The notes below the pieces were generated by a model that saw only the letters and a program-made list of their open reading frames with translations, was not told where the DNA came from and searched no databases. DNA of 64,000 bases from Bryobacteraceae bacterium CoA2 C42 (lineage in GTDB: Bacteria > Acidobacteriota > Terriglobia > Bryobacterales > Bryobacteraceae), in assembly GCA_019931245.1 (NCBI GenBank), contig JAINDL010000030.1, forward strand, positions 47,901 through 111,900, given 5' to 3'. Numbering within the stretch: the stretch's first letter is position 1; the number at the start of each line of letters is the position of its first letter. Of this stretch, positions 29,183 through 39,780 are shown piece by piece. A program made the translations under genes and the position numbers.

Positions 29183-32100
29183 CTAAAACCGCAGCGTCAG
29201 CCCAATCTGATACTGCCGCTGATCCTGGTCGGCCCCGTTAATCTCGCCAAACTGCGGCGACTGCGCGTTGCCGTTCGGGTTGCTATAGTGCGGCGTGTTC
29301 GTGAAGTTGAAACTCTCCACGCGCAACGTCAGCGACATCCCTTCCCGCAACCGGAAATCCCGGTGCAGCGCCGCGTCCAGATTCGAAAAACGCGGCCCTT
29401 GCAGAATGTTCCGTCCCGCGTTCCCCAGCGTGTTCTGCGCCGGAATCGCAAACGCCGCCGGGTCAAAATACTTCTGCCCCGGACCCGTCCCGCCCAGATA
29501 ACGCACCGGCGCCACCCAGTTCGGCCGGTCCGCGTTCCCCGGCGCGTTCACCACCCCCGACACCGACGGCGAAAACCACGTCCCGCTCATCAGACTCGCC
29601 ACCCCCTGAAACTGCCACCCGCCCAGCACCCACTGCGCCGCACCCGTCGTCGCCCACCGCTTGCCCTTCCCAAACGGCAGCGCCCACATGAAACTGTTCG
29701 TGAACACATGCGTCCGGTTGTCGCTCATCCGGCCCTTGTTCAGCGCCGGGTTCATCGGAATCGCCAACCCGCCGTCGTCGTCCGTATAATTCAACCCCTT
29801 GCTGAACGTATACGCCGAAGTCAGGAACAGCCCGTCCCCCACCCGCCGGTCCACCTTCACCTGCAAGCCGTGGTACCACGTATTCGTCCCCAGCACCGAG
29901 GTCACATCCGTCACCTTCCGGAACCGCTGAAACAACGGACGCCCATTGTTGGCCGACCCCGGAATCATCGACGCATTGATGTTATACCCCGACTGGTTAT
30001 TGATCCCGATGTTGCCCACATAAGCCACGTCCAGCGCCAGCTTCCACGGCAGCGCCCGCTGCACGGCCAGGTTCCAGCTCTGCACGTACGGGCTCGCCAG
30101 GTCCCGCGGCGTCACCGTGAAGCTGTTCGCCAGCGGCGCATTCTCAATCACCCCGCTCGACGGCAGATTGAACGGCGTAAACGGCGGAAATCCCGTCGTC
30201 ATCGTCACCGCCGCCGGCACAAACGCGTTCGCCGACGGAAACCCGTTGTTCTGCAGAATCGGGAAGTTGAACTGCCCCATCCGCCGCGGGAAGAAGCTGA
30301 TCCCGTACCCCGTCCGCACCACCGTCTTCTCCGTCACGCGATAGGCAATCCCCAGCCGCGGACCCCAATTGTTATTCGAGTTCGCAATGTCGAACGGAAC
30401 CGCCCCCACCCCCGCCAGCTCCAGCGTGTTGTTCGCCGGATTGTAGTTCGAGAACCCGCCCGCCGAACGCGGCCGGCTCCCCCGCTCCCGCTCCAGGCGC
30501 AGCCCCAGGTCCACCGTCAGCTTCGATGTCACCTGCCACTTGTCCTGAACGTAAAAGTTCGAAATCAGCTCCCGCCGCGCCGGAAACACAAACGGCAGGT
30601 CCCGCCCCGCCTGGCTCGGCTGGTCCAGCAGAAACGCCGCAAACGAATTCGCGAAGTTCCGCCGCGTATCCGCCACCGTCCCCGTCTGCGCCGGGTTGTA
30701 CTCAAAACGGCCCCGCGGATTGAACGTCTGCGTCTGCAGCAGATCGTTCCGCTCCCGCCGAATATCCACCCCAAACCGGACAATGTGCTTCGAAAACGTC
30801 TTCGAAAAATTGTTCACAATGCCAAAACTCGTCACCGCCCGCGCCCACGGCAAACTCGGCGAAAAACCCACCAGCGGCGACGAATACCCGTTCACCCGCA
30901 CCTCCGTCAACCCGCTCGTCCACTCGTCCAGGTTCACCCCCCGAATCCCCAACTCCTCCGACGTCTTCTTCCCCGTATCAGAAGCAAGAGCATCGTTGCG
31001 ATTCCGCACCACCCCCACCCGCGACTCCCACACCAGCGTCGGGCTCAGCACCTTCGAATAGTTCACCCCCGCGCTCTGCGTCCGCGCCGGCCCCCGCCCG
31101 CCAAAGCCGCCGTTCCGGAAGCCCCCATAAATCCCCCCGGGGCCAAACAAACCCGGGTCATCCACCACCGCCTTCTGAATGCTATAGCGCACCGCCAGCC
31201 GGTCGTTGCTCCCAATCACCCAGTCCACCTTCGAATCGGCCTGGTCCAGCGTCTTGATCCGCACGCTGTTCTGCGAATAATTCAGCTGCCCCTCGGGCAC
31301 CCCGCCCAGATTCGGCTCCGGCAAAAAACCCAGAATCCGCCGCGAAATCGGGCTAATCCGGCTCGCCGGAATCACCCCGCCCGCAAACGCCGTCCGCCCC
31401 GCGCCGCTGCCGTCCCCCGTCAGCGGATCATAAATCACCGAACCGCCCCCGGCCAGGTTCCCCGTCCGGAAGATCGTGCTCGGCAGCGTCCCCCGGTTCA
31501 CCTGCCCCAGATGGTCCCGGCTCCCCTGATAATCACCAAAAAAGAACAGCTTATCCCGCACAATCCGCCCGCCCAGCGTCCCGCCAAACTGGTTGTACAC
31601 CGTCGGCGCCTTCGTCACCGCAAACGTGTTCCGCGCCTGAATATTCTCGTTCCGGTGAAACTGAAACAAACTCCCGTGAAAATCGTTCGACCCGCTCCGC
31701 AGCGTCACGTTTGTCACCGCCCCGCCCGCGTTCCCAAACTCCGGGTCGAAGTTCGACGTCGAAACGTCCACCGTCTGAATCGCCTCGGCCGGCGGCACCA
31801 GCGCCGTCAGGTTCCCGTTGTCGATCTTGTTCTCAATGCCTTCAATCTGGAAGTTGTTAAACTGCCGCCCCTGCCCGTTCACCCGCACCGACAACGAGTC
31901 ATGCGAGTTATAAAACTCCGAGTGCGGCCGGAACGGACGCCCCACCCCCGGCACCAGCAGCAGCAGCCCCTAGTAGTTCCGGTTGAACAACATCGGCAGC
32001 GACTGCAACTGCTTCTGGTCAATCTTGCCGCCCGTGTCCGCGCGGTCGGTCTGCAGCAGCGGCGCCGCCGAAGCGCTCACGTCAATCGTCTGCGTCACCG

Positions 32101-32440
32101 CCCCCGGCACCAGCTCAAAGTTCACGCGCGCCGTCGTATTCGGCAGCAGCTCCACGCCGCTCCGCAGCGCCTTGTTGAAACCCGTCTTCTCCGCCTCCAC
32201 CCGGTAGTCACCCGGGTCCAGGTTCACAAAAAAGAAATTGCCCGTATCGTTGGTCTCGGTCGTCCGCTGGAAGTTCGTCCGCGTCTCGAGAATCGTCACC
32301 TTCACCCCGGGCACCAGCGCGCCGGACTGGTCCGCCACCACGCCTAGGATCTGTCCCTTCAACACCTGCGCCGCCGCCGGCATCGCCGTCAGCCCCAAAC
32401 TCAATGCCAGCGCGCAAACCCACTGCAATCCCTGTTTCAT
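29183..32440 (-). pseudogene. Oar-like TonB-dependent receptor interrupted by one in-frame TAG
   Basis: 1085 codons form one continuous frame except for TAG at 31972-31970, after codon 156. The first part has a signal peptide (MKQGLQWVCALALSLGLTAMP, ending AQA-type) and a carboxypeptidase-regulatory domain (GVVADQSGALVPGVKVTI); the second has the plug and beta-barrel, ending in an aromatic residue (LRF). At the TAG the sequence reads FNRNY-stop-GLLLLVPGVGR; the related receptor at 60478 has GRNYQ at the same point, so CAG to TAG is the likely change. TAG ends several other genes here, so recoding is unlikely. The start at 32440 has GAGG 8 nt upstream. A sequencing error is possible. Confidence 0.85.
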
Positions 32441-32525
32441 CCTCGTTACCTCACGCCGGAATCCGGCCAATCTGCAATACGCAAGACAATATCAAATCCG
32501 TCAGCGGCTTGCCCGTCCCTTCGGG

Positions 32526-32531
32526 TAGCAT
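32526..32531 (+). promoter_or_regulatory. Candidate -10 box (TAGCAT) for the DegT-like gene
   Basis: TAGCAT ends 7 nt before the ATG at 32538, the same spacing as at 14524, 22151 and 50607. It sits in the 97-bp divergent gap between this gene and the receptor at 32440. Confidence 0.4.
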
Positions 32532-32537
32532 AAGGGC

Positions 32538-33878
32538 ATGACCAGACGTGAGGCCGTCGCCGCCGCAGCCGCCGGAGTTACCATCGTTTCCCAAGCACAC
32601 GCCAAACCCGCCGCCCTCGGCGGAGACCCCGTCCGCACCAAACCCTTCCCCGGCTGGCCCCTCATCGGCGCCCCGGAAAAGGACGGCCTCCAGCGCGTCC
32701 TCGCCAGCGGTAAGTGGAACCGCAACACCGGCACCCAGGTCGCCGCCTTTGAACAGAAATACGCCGCCCTCCTCGGCGCCAAACACTGCCTCGCCGTCGC
32801 CAACGGCACCAGCGCCCTCATGGTCGCCCTCCACGGCCTCGACGTCCAGGCCGGCGACGAAGTCATCGTCCCCCCCTACACCTTCATCGCCACCATCAAC
32901 GCGGTCCTCTCCAAGTGCGCCCTCCCCGTCTTCGTCGATACCCACGCCGCCAGCTTCCAAATCGATCCCGCTAAAATCCCCGCCGCCGTCACCGACCGCA
33001 CCGTCGCCGTCATCCCCGTCCACATCGCCGGCACCCCCGCCGATCTCGACGGCGTCCTCGCCGCCGCCCGCCCCAAAGGGCTCAAGGTCCTCGAGGACGC
33101 CGCCCAGGCCCACCTCGCCGAATGGAAAGGCCAACGCGTCGGCACCCTCGGCCACGCCGGCACCTTCAGCTTCCAGGCCTCAAAAAACCTCAACTCCGGT
33201 GAAGGCGGCGCCGTCGTCTCCAACGATGGCGACTTCATCGAACGCTGCCACGCCTACCACAACAACTCCAACGGCCGGAAGCCCCCCGCCGGCAGCAGCG
33301 CCTTCATGAGCGGCTGGTCCGGTGCCCCCACCGCTCAGGGCGCCAACCTCCGCCTCACCGAATTCCAGGCCGCCCTCCTCCTCGCCCAAATGGAGCGCCT
33401 CGAAGCCCAATCCAAGCGCCGCGACGAAAACGCCGCCCACCTCTCCCAGCTCCTCCGCCAGATCCCCGGCATCACCCCCGCCGCCTGGCCCACCGGCGCC
33501 ACCCGCAGCGCCTGGCATCTCTACATGTTCCGCTACGACGCCGCCCAGTTCGCCAATCTCCCCCGCGCCAAATTCCTCAAAGCCCTCGCCGCCGAAGGCA
33601 TCCCCGCCTCGGGCGGCTACTCCCCGCTCAACCGCCAGCCCTTCCTCGAAAACATCCTCAACTCCCGCGGCTACCAGCGCCTCTACGGCCCCGCCCGCCT
33701 CAAGCAATGGCGCGAACAAAACGAACTCCCCGTCAACGATCGCCTCTGCAACGAAGCCGTCTGGTTCACCCAAACCATGCTCCTCGGCGACAAACGCGAC
33801 ATGGAAGACATCGCCGCCGCCATCGCCAAAGTCCACCAGTTCGCCGCCACCCTCGCTACCAGTTCGACGCCCGCTTAA
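32538..33878 (+). CDS. DegT/DnrJ/EryC1/StrS family PLP enzyme with export leader
   Basis: 446 residues. The leader TRREAVAAAAAGVTIVSQAHA looks like a Tat signal with an AHA cleavage site. The PLP lysine is Lys216 (FQASKNLNSGEGG) and the pyridine aspartate Asp187 (LEDAAQAH); NGTSAL (residues 90-95) is the phosphate-binding part. Members usually are sugar aminotransferases, acting on nucleotide-linked keto-sugars in the cytoplasm, so export is unexpected. The C-terminus overlaps the convergent PA14 gene by 23 bp. No other aminosugar gene lies nearby. Confidence 0.88.
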   Translation: MTRREAVAAAAAGVTIVSQAHAKPAALGGDPVRTKPFPGWPLIGAPEKDGLQRVLASGKWNRNTGTQVAAFEQKYAALLGAKHCLAVANGTSALMVALHGLDVQAGDEVIVPPYTFIATINAVLSKCALPVFVDTHAASFQIDPAKIPAAVTDRTVAVIPVHIAGTPADLDGVLAAARPKGLKVLEDAAQAHLAEWKGQRVGTLGHAGTFSFQASKNLNSGEGGAVVSNDGDFIERCHAYHNNSNGRKPPAGSSAFMSGWSGAPTAQGANLRLTEFQAALLLAQMERLEAQSKRRDENAAHLSQLLRQIPGITPAAWPTGATRSAWHLYMFRYDAAQFANLPRAKFLKALAAEGIPASGGYSPLNRQPFLENILNSRGYQRLYGPARLKQWREQNELPVNDRLCNEAVWFTQTMLLGDKRDMEDIAAAIAKVHQFAATLATSSTPA

Positions 33879-34473
33879 TCTCGGTCACCTCACCCGCCGG
33901 ATGCTCTCCCGCCGCCGGCGCCACGTATCGATCGGTGTGAAACACCGACCATGCCTCCCCCGGCGGCCGCACCGAAAACACCAGCGCCACCTCAAACCGC
34001 GGCCCCTGAAAGTAAGCGATCCGGAACGAAAACAATCCGCGTGAAAGCCGCGCCGATCCCGCCAACTCGAGCGGCGCGTGCAGCCCGTCGTTGTCAATCA
34101 CCAACTTCTCGTTGATCCAGAACTTCGCCCCGTCATCCGACAGCAGCGCAAAACGGTAGAGCCCCGGCCTCGCAATCCACACCTTGGCCCGGTAGTCGAT
34201 CGCAAACCACTCCCGTCGGTCTGTGATCCCCGGAAACCCCTGCGTGAAACTCTGCGGCATCACCTCCAGCGACGACGCGTATAACGTCCCCACCGCCCGC
34301 GACTCCCGCATCCGCGGCAGCAGTTCACTCTCGGAAGAGATGTAGTAGATCTTGCCCGTAAATCCGGTCGACGAGTAAACAGTCGTACCAAACACCGGGT
34401 CCTTCCCCGCAGGGCCCTGCCCCGCAGCGCCCCGCGCCGCCGCCCCGGCCAGCAGAAACGTCCGCCGATTCAC
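33856..34473 (-). CDS. PA14-domain secreted protein
   Basis: 205 residues with a Tat-like leader (MNRRTFLLAGAAARGAAG). The C-terminal half is a PA14 domain, a carbohydrate-binding beta-barrel, seen in GLYRFALLSDDGAKFWINEK, VIDNDG and LFSFRIAYFQG. It lies 8 bp after the DUF1552 gene and is probably the last gene of the DUF1592-DUF1552 operon, with a 23-bp convergent overlap with the DegT-like gene. Likely binds a glycan outside the cytoplasm. Confidence 0.82.
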   Translation of the reverse strand: MNRRTFLLAGAAARGAAGQGPAGKDPVFGTTVYSSTGFTGKIYYISSESELLPRMRESRAVGTLYASSLEVMPQSFTQGFPGITDRREWFAIDYRAKVWIARPGLYRFALLSDDGAKFWINEKLVIDNDGLHAPLELAGSARLSRGLFSFRIAYFQGPRFEVALVFSVRPPGEAWSVFHTDRYVAPAAGEHPAGEVTEIKRASNW

Positions 34474-34481
34474 CGGCCACT

Positions 34482-35819
34482 CTAAGCCAACACCCCGCGC
34501 GCCGGGCCCGTGCTATCCGCAAACCGCTCCACCGGCGTCCCAAACGCATCCAGCATCGAAACATACAGATTCGACAGCGGCGAATCCGGCCCGTAGATCA
34601 GGTGCTGACCCGTCTGCAACCGGCCCCCGCCCCCGCCCGCCAACAGAATCGGCAGATTGTGCGGATCATGCTTGTTCCCGTCCCGGAATCCCGCCCCGAA
34701 CAGAATCATCGAGTTCGCCAGCACGTTGCTCTCACCCTCCGGCATCGCCGCCAGCTTGCCCAGCAGATACGCATACTGCACCACGTGCCACTGGTTGATC
34801 AACTGATACTGCCGCAGCTGCTCGGCGTCATCCATGTGATGCGAAATCGAGTGGTGCCCGCCCTTCACCCCGTCCACGAACGAAAAGTTCTGGTTCGTCA
34901 CCTCGTTGCCGAAAATGAAGGTGGCAATCCGCGTCGAATCGGTCTGAAACGCCAACGCAATCATGTCCATCATCAGCCGCACATGGTCCGCGAAATCCTT
35001 CGGCTGCGCCTCCGGCTTCGCCGCCGGGTCAATCGCCACCCGCGGCTTCCACTTCCGCTGCGCCGGCGTCGTCGCCCGCTGCAAGCGCTCCTCAAGCGAA
35101 CGCACCACGCTCAAATACTCATCCATCCGCACCTGATCGGCCCGCCCCAACTGCGCCCGCAACTGCCGCGCGTCCTCAAGCACCAGGTCCAGCAACTGCG
35201 CATCGTTCCGTGGCCTGTTCCCCGCCGCCGGCTTGGTCGCCCGCAGCAGCCGCTCGTACACCGACTGCGGATTAATCTCCCGCGCCAGCGGATTCGTATG
35301 GCCGCTCCACGCAATGTGCGAACCGTACACCCGCGTATAGCCCACGTTCCGGTCCACCCCGGTCGTCACCGGGCTCACCCCCAGCTCGAGCGAAGCAAAC
35401 GGCGTCAACTGCCCCGCCCGCTGCGCCGCCACCTGGTCCATCGAAATCCCGTTGCAGTTGATGTCCACGCCCAGCGTCTTGGTCACCGTCGTGCACGTCA
35501 GAAATCCCGACAGCTTCACGTAGTGGCCATCGCCACCCTTCGAACCCTGGTTCCACAGGTTCGTCGCCACAATCAGGCTCTTCTTAAAAGGCTCCAGCGG
35601 CGTCAGCGTCGGCGCCAGCGTAAACTCCCGCCCCACGCCCGCCGGCGTCCACATCCCCGGATGAATCCCGTTCGGCATGTACAGCGCCGCCATCCGCACC
35701 GGAGCCTTCGCCCCCGCGCGCTTGGCCGCCGGGCCGGTCGCCCCCATCGCCTCAAGCCATGGCAACGCCAGCGCGGCGCCCGTGCCGCGCAAAAGAGTCC
35801 TGCGGGATAAGGGTTTCAT
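34482..35819 (-). CDS. DUF1552 family protein
   Basis: 445 residues. A Tat-type leader (MKPLSRRTLLRGTGAALALPW) precedes the DUF1552 body, with signatures ALYMPNGIHPGMWTP, GVSPVTTGVDRNVGYTRV, GHHSISHH and ILFGAGFRDGNKHD. The family is a distant analogue of DUF1501 and is always partnered by a DUF1592-type cytochrome, as here (ATGA overlap with the upstream gene). Role unknown. Confidence 0.9.
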   Translation of the reverse strand: MKPLSRRTLLRGTGAALALPWLEAMGATGPAAKRAGAKAPVRMAALYMPNGIHPGMWTPAGVGREFTLAPTLTPLEPFKKSLIVATNLWNQGSKGGDGHYVKLSGFLTCTTVTKTLGVDINCNGISMDQVAAQRAGQLTPFASLELGVSPVTTGVDRNVGYTRVYGSHIAWSGHTNPLAREINPQSVYERLLRATKPAAGNRPRNDAQLLDLVLEDARQLRAQLGRADQVRMDEYLSVVRSLEERLQRATTPAQRKWKPRVAIDPAAKPEAQPKDFADHVRLMMDMIALAFQTDSTRIATFIFGNEVTNQNFSFVDGVKGGHHSISHHMDDAEQLRQYQLINQWHVVQYAYLLGKLAAMPEGESNVLANSMILFGAGFRDGNKHDPHNLPILLAGGGGGRLQTGQHLIYGPDSPLSNLYVSMLDAFGTPVERFADSTGPARGVLA

Positions 35820-37624
35820 CGTTTGGTCTCCTGCGGCAGTGCCGGCGTCCGGAAAGGCACGCTCCGCACAATCTCCGTAATTAAAGTATGCGCCTTATAA
35901 TCGGCGCGCTCAACCGCGGTCACAATCTGGTCCACCGCGCACTCATCCTCGGCCGTCAAGCCCCGTCCCAGCGCGTAGCCCAGCATCTTCCCCGTCAAAT
36001 TCCGCACAATCTGCTTCTTTTTGCTCAGCAGCACTTTCTTGAGCTCATCCACTCCCCGGTAGCGCGTCCCGTCCGGCAACACCCCGGAAGCATCAATCGG
36101 CTGCCCGGCGTCCGTCTCCCGCCACCGGCCCACCGAGTCGTAGTTCTCGAGACCAAACCCCAGCGGATCAATCCGGCTATGGCACGACCCGCACACCGGG
36201 TTCGACCGGTGCTGCTCCAGCCGCGCCCGCAGCGTCTGCGGCGTCCCCCCCTCGTGCTCCTTCAACTCCGGCACGTTCGGCGGCGGCGGCGGCGGCGGCG
36301 TCCCCAACAGCGACTCCAAGATCCACTTGCCCCGCAACACCGGACTCGTCCGCGTCGGATACGAACTCACCGCCAGCACCGCCGCCATCCCCAACAATCC
36401 CCCCCGGTGCGAACCCGGCGGCAGGTTGAACCGCACCGGCTGCTGCCGGATCCCCGTCGGCGTCATCCCGTAATACCGGGCTAACTTACTGCTCACCACC
36501 GAATACGGCGCGTCCAGCAGATAGGTCAACGGCTCGTTCTGCATCAGAATCTCGTGGAAAAACAGCGCCGGCTCGTACCGTATGCCCGACTCGACCTCGG
36601 TCTCATAGTAATCCCCCGCCACCTTCGCATCCGGCTTGATGTCCCGCCCCAACTCCCGGATCGACAGCCATTGCCCCACAAAATTCTCGGCAAACTCCCG
36701 CGATTTCTGGTCCTTCAGCATCCGCACCGCCTGCGCCGCCAACACCGCCGGATCGTTCAACTTCCCCTCGCCCGCCAGCTGGAACAACTCAGCGTCCGGC
36801 ATCCCGCCCCACAGGAAATAGCTCAGCCGGCTCGCCAACGCATAATCGTGCGAACCGTTCTCGAGCCGGAACAGAAAATGGGGCGAAAGCATCATCCCCT
36901 GAATCGCGTAGCTGATTGCCTCGTCGTAGCTGTCGCCCCGCTTCTCGGCCGCCTGAAACAGCGCCAGATACCGTTCCAACTCGCCAGCCTGCGCCGGCCG
37001 CCGGAACGCCCGCGGCAGCAGCGCCCCGAGCGTCGCCCGCGCATCCGGCTGCGGCGTCAAAAACGCCGCCCGCGACTTCGGATCCCGCATCGCGTAGTCG
37101 AGCGCAATCTTGGCCGCCTCCAAATACTTCTCCGCGTGAATCGGCGAAAGAAAGAGCGTCTCGGCCGCGTTGTCAAAACCCTCCCCGCCCGCCCCGTCAA
37201 TCGGCAGGTTCCGCCCCGCGTTCACCGGAATGTTCAGCAGGTCCCGCACCGTCGCCGTGTACTCGTTCCGGTTCAGCCGCCGCAGCGGAAACGCCGGCGG
37301 CGTAATCCCGTCCGCGCACGCTCCCTTGTGCAGCGTTGTTGCAATCCAGGTCGAAAACCGGTCCCGGTCCTCGAGCGACAGCGCCGGATTCCCCGGCGGC
37401 GGCATCTCCCCCTCCCGGATGAGATTCCCCGCCCGCGCCCAAACCTTCGACCGCGTCAGCAGCGAAGCCTCGTCCGGAAACTGCGCGAAGTTAAACCCGC
37501 CCAGCGCCACCTTCCCCCCGTGACACTTCGCGCAGTGCGTCCGCAGCAACCCCTGCGCCTCGGCAAACGTGAAAGGGTCCGCCGCCCAAACCGCCGACGC
37601 TAAAAGAAAAACAAACCTTAACAT
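35816..37624 (-). CDS. DUF1592-type multi-domain c-type cytochrome protein
   Basis: 602 residues. A signal peptide (MLRFVFLLASAVWA) leads into a cytochrome domain with CAKCH, then DUF1587 (RRLNRNEYTATVRDLL), DUF1592 and DUF1588, with a second heme motif CGSCHSRIDPLGFGLENYD, and DUF1585 (LTGKMLGYALGRGLT) at the end. A run of prolines (PPPPPPPN) lies between domains. It is the first gene of an operon with DUF1552 and the PA14 protein. CATAAT about 14 nt before the ATG is a candidate -10. Confidence 0.92.
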   Translation of the reverse strand: MLRFVFLLASAVWAADPFTFAEAQGLLRTHCAKCHGGKVALGGFNFAQFPDEASLLTRSKVWARAGNLIREGEMPPPGNPALSLEDRDRFSTWIATTLHKGACADGITPPAFPLRRLNRNEYTATVRDLLNIPVNAGRNLPIDGAGGEGFDNAAETLFLSPIHAEKYLEAAKIALDYAMRDPKSRAAFLTPQPDARATLGALLPRAFRRPAQAGELERYLALFQAAEKRGDSYDEAISYAIQGMMLSPHFLFRLENGSHDYALASRLSYFLWGGMPDAELFQLAGEGKLNDPAVLAAQAVRMLKDQKSREFAENFVGQWLSIRELGRDIKPDAKVAGDYYETEVESGIRYEPALFFHEILMQNEPLTYLLDAPYSVVSSKLARYYGMTPTGIRQQPVRFNLPPGSHRGGLLGMAAVLAVSSYPTRTSPVLRGKWILESLLGTPPPPPPPNVPELKEHEGGTPQTLRARLEQHRSNPVCGSCHSRIDPLGFGLENYDSVGRWRETDAGQPIDASGVLPDGTRYRGVDELKKVLLSKKKQIVRNLTGKMLGYALGRGLTAEDECAVDQIVTAVERADYKAHTLITEIVRSVPFRTPALPQETKR

Positions 37625-37671
37625 ATGAGAACGCTGGTATTATGGCGCACTTCCAAGCCAAAAACCAGCGC

Positions 37672-38331
37672 TTACCGGCGGCGCCGCCGGTAAGCCAATC
37701 CCACCAGTCCCGTACCGAACAGGAGGTATGTGCCCGGGTCCGGCACCGCCACCTGCAGCGTGAAACTTCCGCGATAGTCGTTCCCGCCCAGTAGGCCCGG
37801 CGTGCTCGCAAATGCGCCCACCGTGTTGCCGCCCGCCCGCTCGTGCGACAACGCGCTCAGCGTCACCCGATAGTCACCGTCGATGTACTGCAGGGTGTCC
37901 CCGCTCGAAAGCACGGGAAAACCGTCCAACCGGTGGGTTAGAAAAGAACTGCTGGCCGCAAAGGTCGACCCGTTCGCTTTCACCACCGCCGAAATTCCCG
38001 GAGTCTGATCATCGCCGCCAAAAAACAGGTTCAACCCGAAGTGAGTCGGGCTCTGTAGCCCAGGCTGCGCCCGGTAGTTGATCGTATAGGTTCCCGCTGT
38101 CAGTAAGGGCAAGCTGATCCTCGTTGCGGCGCCATTGCCCGAGTTCAAGGCCGTGGTGCCCTCGCGCAGATACAGGTTGAAGATCAGATCTCCCCCCAGA
38201 GTATTCCAAACCTCAAGGTTGGTGAGTCCTTCCGAGTTCGAAGCAAAGAGGGTGGCACCAGTCAGTGTCGCTGCCGCAAGTACTCCTGAACTCGCAAAAC
38301 CAACAAACAGAATCAGAACTAAAGTTTTCAT
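37672..38331 (-). CDS. PEP-CTERM-type sorted exoprotein with PDP variant motif
   Basis: 219 residues. A signal peptide (MKTLVLILFVGFASSGVLA) and a C-terminal sorting signal (VPDPGTYLLFGTGLVGLAYR then a run of R) frame a beta-rich low-cysteine body. The tripartite end (motif, hydrophobic helix, arginine cluster) is that of PEP-CTERM proteins handled by exosortase, except that the usual glutamate is aspartate. GATACT about 20 nt upstream is a candidate -10. No exosortase gene is in the window. Likely surface or exopolysaccharide-associated. Confidence 0.85.
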   Translation of the reverse strand: MKTLVLILFVGFASSGVLAAATLTGATLFASNSEGLTNLEVWNTLGGDLIFNLYLREGTTALNSGNGAATRISLPLLTAGTYTINYRAQPGLQSPTHFGLNLFFGGDDQTPGISAVVKANGSTFAASSSFLTHRLDGFPVLSSGDTLQYIDGDYRVTLSALSHERAGGNTVGAFASTPGLLGGNDYRGSFTLQVAVPDPGTYLLFGTGLVGLAYRRRRR

Positions 38332-38360
38332 GGTTCTATGGTTCCCTACCTAGTATCCAC

Positions 38361-38398
38361 AAAAGCACTCCCAATTGGCATAGGCCGTCAGGGGAGTG
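38361..38398 (-). terminator. Likely intrinsic terminator after the third DUF1501 gene
   Basis: On the minus strand CACTCCC (38398-38392) pairs with GGGAGTG (38372-38366), with an inner GGC/GCC stem between them, followed by CTTTT. It begins 3 nt after the DUF1501 stop at 38401 and ends shortly before the promoter region of the PEP-CTERM gene. Confidence 0.6.
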
Positions 38399-38400
38399 TG

Positions 38401-39780
38401 TTATGCGAGGAGAGGTTTCACCACGTTCCCATGGACGTCAGTTAATCGGAAGTACCGCCCCTGAAACCGGTAGGTCAGCCGCGTATGGTCTATCCCCAGC
38501 AGGTGCAGCAGCGTCGCCTGCAGATCATGCACATGCACCGGATCTTTCACGACGTTATAGCTGTACTCATCCGTCTCGCCGTACACCATCCCCGGCTTCA
38601 CGCCCCCGCCCGCCATCCACATCGAAAAACAGCGCGGATGATGGTCCCGCCCGTAGTCGTCTTCTTTCAGTTGGCCCTGACAGTACACCGTCCGCCCGAA
38701 CTCCCCGCCCCAAACCACCAGCGTATCGTCCAGCATCCCCCGCTGCTTCAAATCCCGCACCAGCGCCGAAGCCGGCTGGTCCGTCTCCCGGCACCGCGCC
38801 GGCATGCCCTTCACGAGCCCCCCGTGGTGATCCCAATCCCGGTGGTAGAGCTGAATAAACCGCACCCCGCGCTCCGCCAACCGCCTTGCCATCAAACAGT
38901 TATAGCCAAACGTCCCCGGCTTCCGCGCATCCGCCCCGTACAGGTCAAACGTGCTCTCCGGCTCCTTACTTAAATCCGTCAACTCCGGCACGGACGCCTG
39001 CATCCGAAACGCCATCTCATACTGCGCAATCCGTGTCGAAATCTCCGGATCGCCCGACTCTTCAAAATTCTTCTGGTTCAACTCCGCCAGGGCATCGAGA
39101 TACGCCCGCCGGTCCTCCCGGCTAAACCCCTCCGGATCGTTCAGATACAGCACCGGCGAACCCACGCTCCGGAACTTCACCCCCTGATAGCGCGACGGCA
39201 GAAAACCCGCCCCCCACAACCGGTCATACAGCGGCTGCCCCCCGCCCCCCGCCCCCGGCGAAATCAGCACAATAAACCCCGGCAGGTTCTTCGACTCGCT
39301 CCCCAACCCGTAACTCACCCAACTGCCAATACTCGGCCGCCCCGCAATCTGCGACCCCGTCTGCAAAAACGTCACCGCCGGGTCATGGTTAATCGCCTCG
39401 GTATGCAAACTCCGCACCACCGCCAGATCATCGATGATCTTCGCCGTATGCGGCAGCAGATCGCTCACCCACGTCCCGCTCTGCCCGTGCCGCGCAAAGC
39501 CAAACTTCGAAGGCACCACCGGAAAACTCGCCTGCTGCCCCGACATCCCCGTCAACCGCTGCCCCCGCCGGATCGAATCCGGCAGCTCCGACTTGTAAAT
39601 CTCTTTCAGCTTCGGCTTGTAGTCAAACGTCTCCAGCTGCGACGGTCCCCCGGACTGAAACAGATAAATCACCCGCTTCGCCCGCGGCGCATGGTGGTAA
39701 GGCTCCTTGCCCTCCAGGTGCTGAAAGGCCGCGATCCCGGTCGTCGAAGAGGCAAGAAATTGGCGTCGGGTCATGAACAT
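38401..39780 (-). CDS. DUF1501 family protein (copy 3)
   Basis: 459 residues. The N-terminus [19 protein letters not shown] is a Tat leader. Signatures are [30 protein letters not shown] and [17 protein letters not shown]. The start ATG shares a base with the upstream stop and has GAAGGA 5 nt before it; an ATG two codons later (39774) is also possible. It forms the usual pair with the DUF1549/DUF1553 gene before it and is followed by a terminator-like hairpin. Confidence 0.9.
   Translation of the reverse strand: MFMTRRQFLASSTTGIAAFQHLEGKEPYHHAPRAKRVIYLFQSGGPSQLETFDYKPKLKEIYKSELPDSIRRGQRLTGMSGQQASFPVVPSKFGFARHGQSGTWVSDLLPHTAKIIDDLAVVRSLHTEAINHDPAVTFLQTGSQIAGRPSIGSWVSYGLGSESKNLPGFIVLISPGAGGGGQPLYDRLWGAGFLPSRYQGVKFRSVGSPVLYLNDPEGFSREDRRAYLDALAELNQKNFEESGDPEISTRIAQYEMAFRMQASVPELTDLSKEPESTFDLYGADARKPGTFGYNCLMARRLAERGVRFIQLYHRDWDHHGGLVKGMPARCRETDQPASALVRDLKQRGMLDDTLVVWGGEFGRTVYCQGQLKEDDYGRDHHPRCFSMWMAGGGVKPGMVYGETDEYSYNVVKDPVHVHDLQATLLHLLGIDHTRLTYRFQGRYFRLTDVHGNVVKPLLA

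Noticed and set aside
31970..31972. TAG read-through or recoding in the receptor
   Set aside because: TAG serves as the normal stop of genes ending at 12378, 17705 and 60408, and no special context is visible around the internal TAG.
29288..32347. Open frame of about 1,000 codons opposite the TonB receptor
   Set aside because: Its product is rich in R, P, H and Q with no domain-like sequence; long antisense frames are expected in GC-rich genes with strong third-position bias, and the opposite strand has clear receptor homology.
38353..38361. DnaA box-like sequence GTATCCACA
   Set aside because: One isolated copy with one mismatch, in a promoter region with no AT-rich unwinding element or replication gene.
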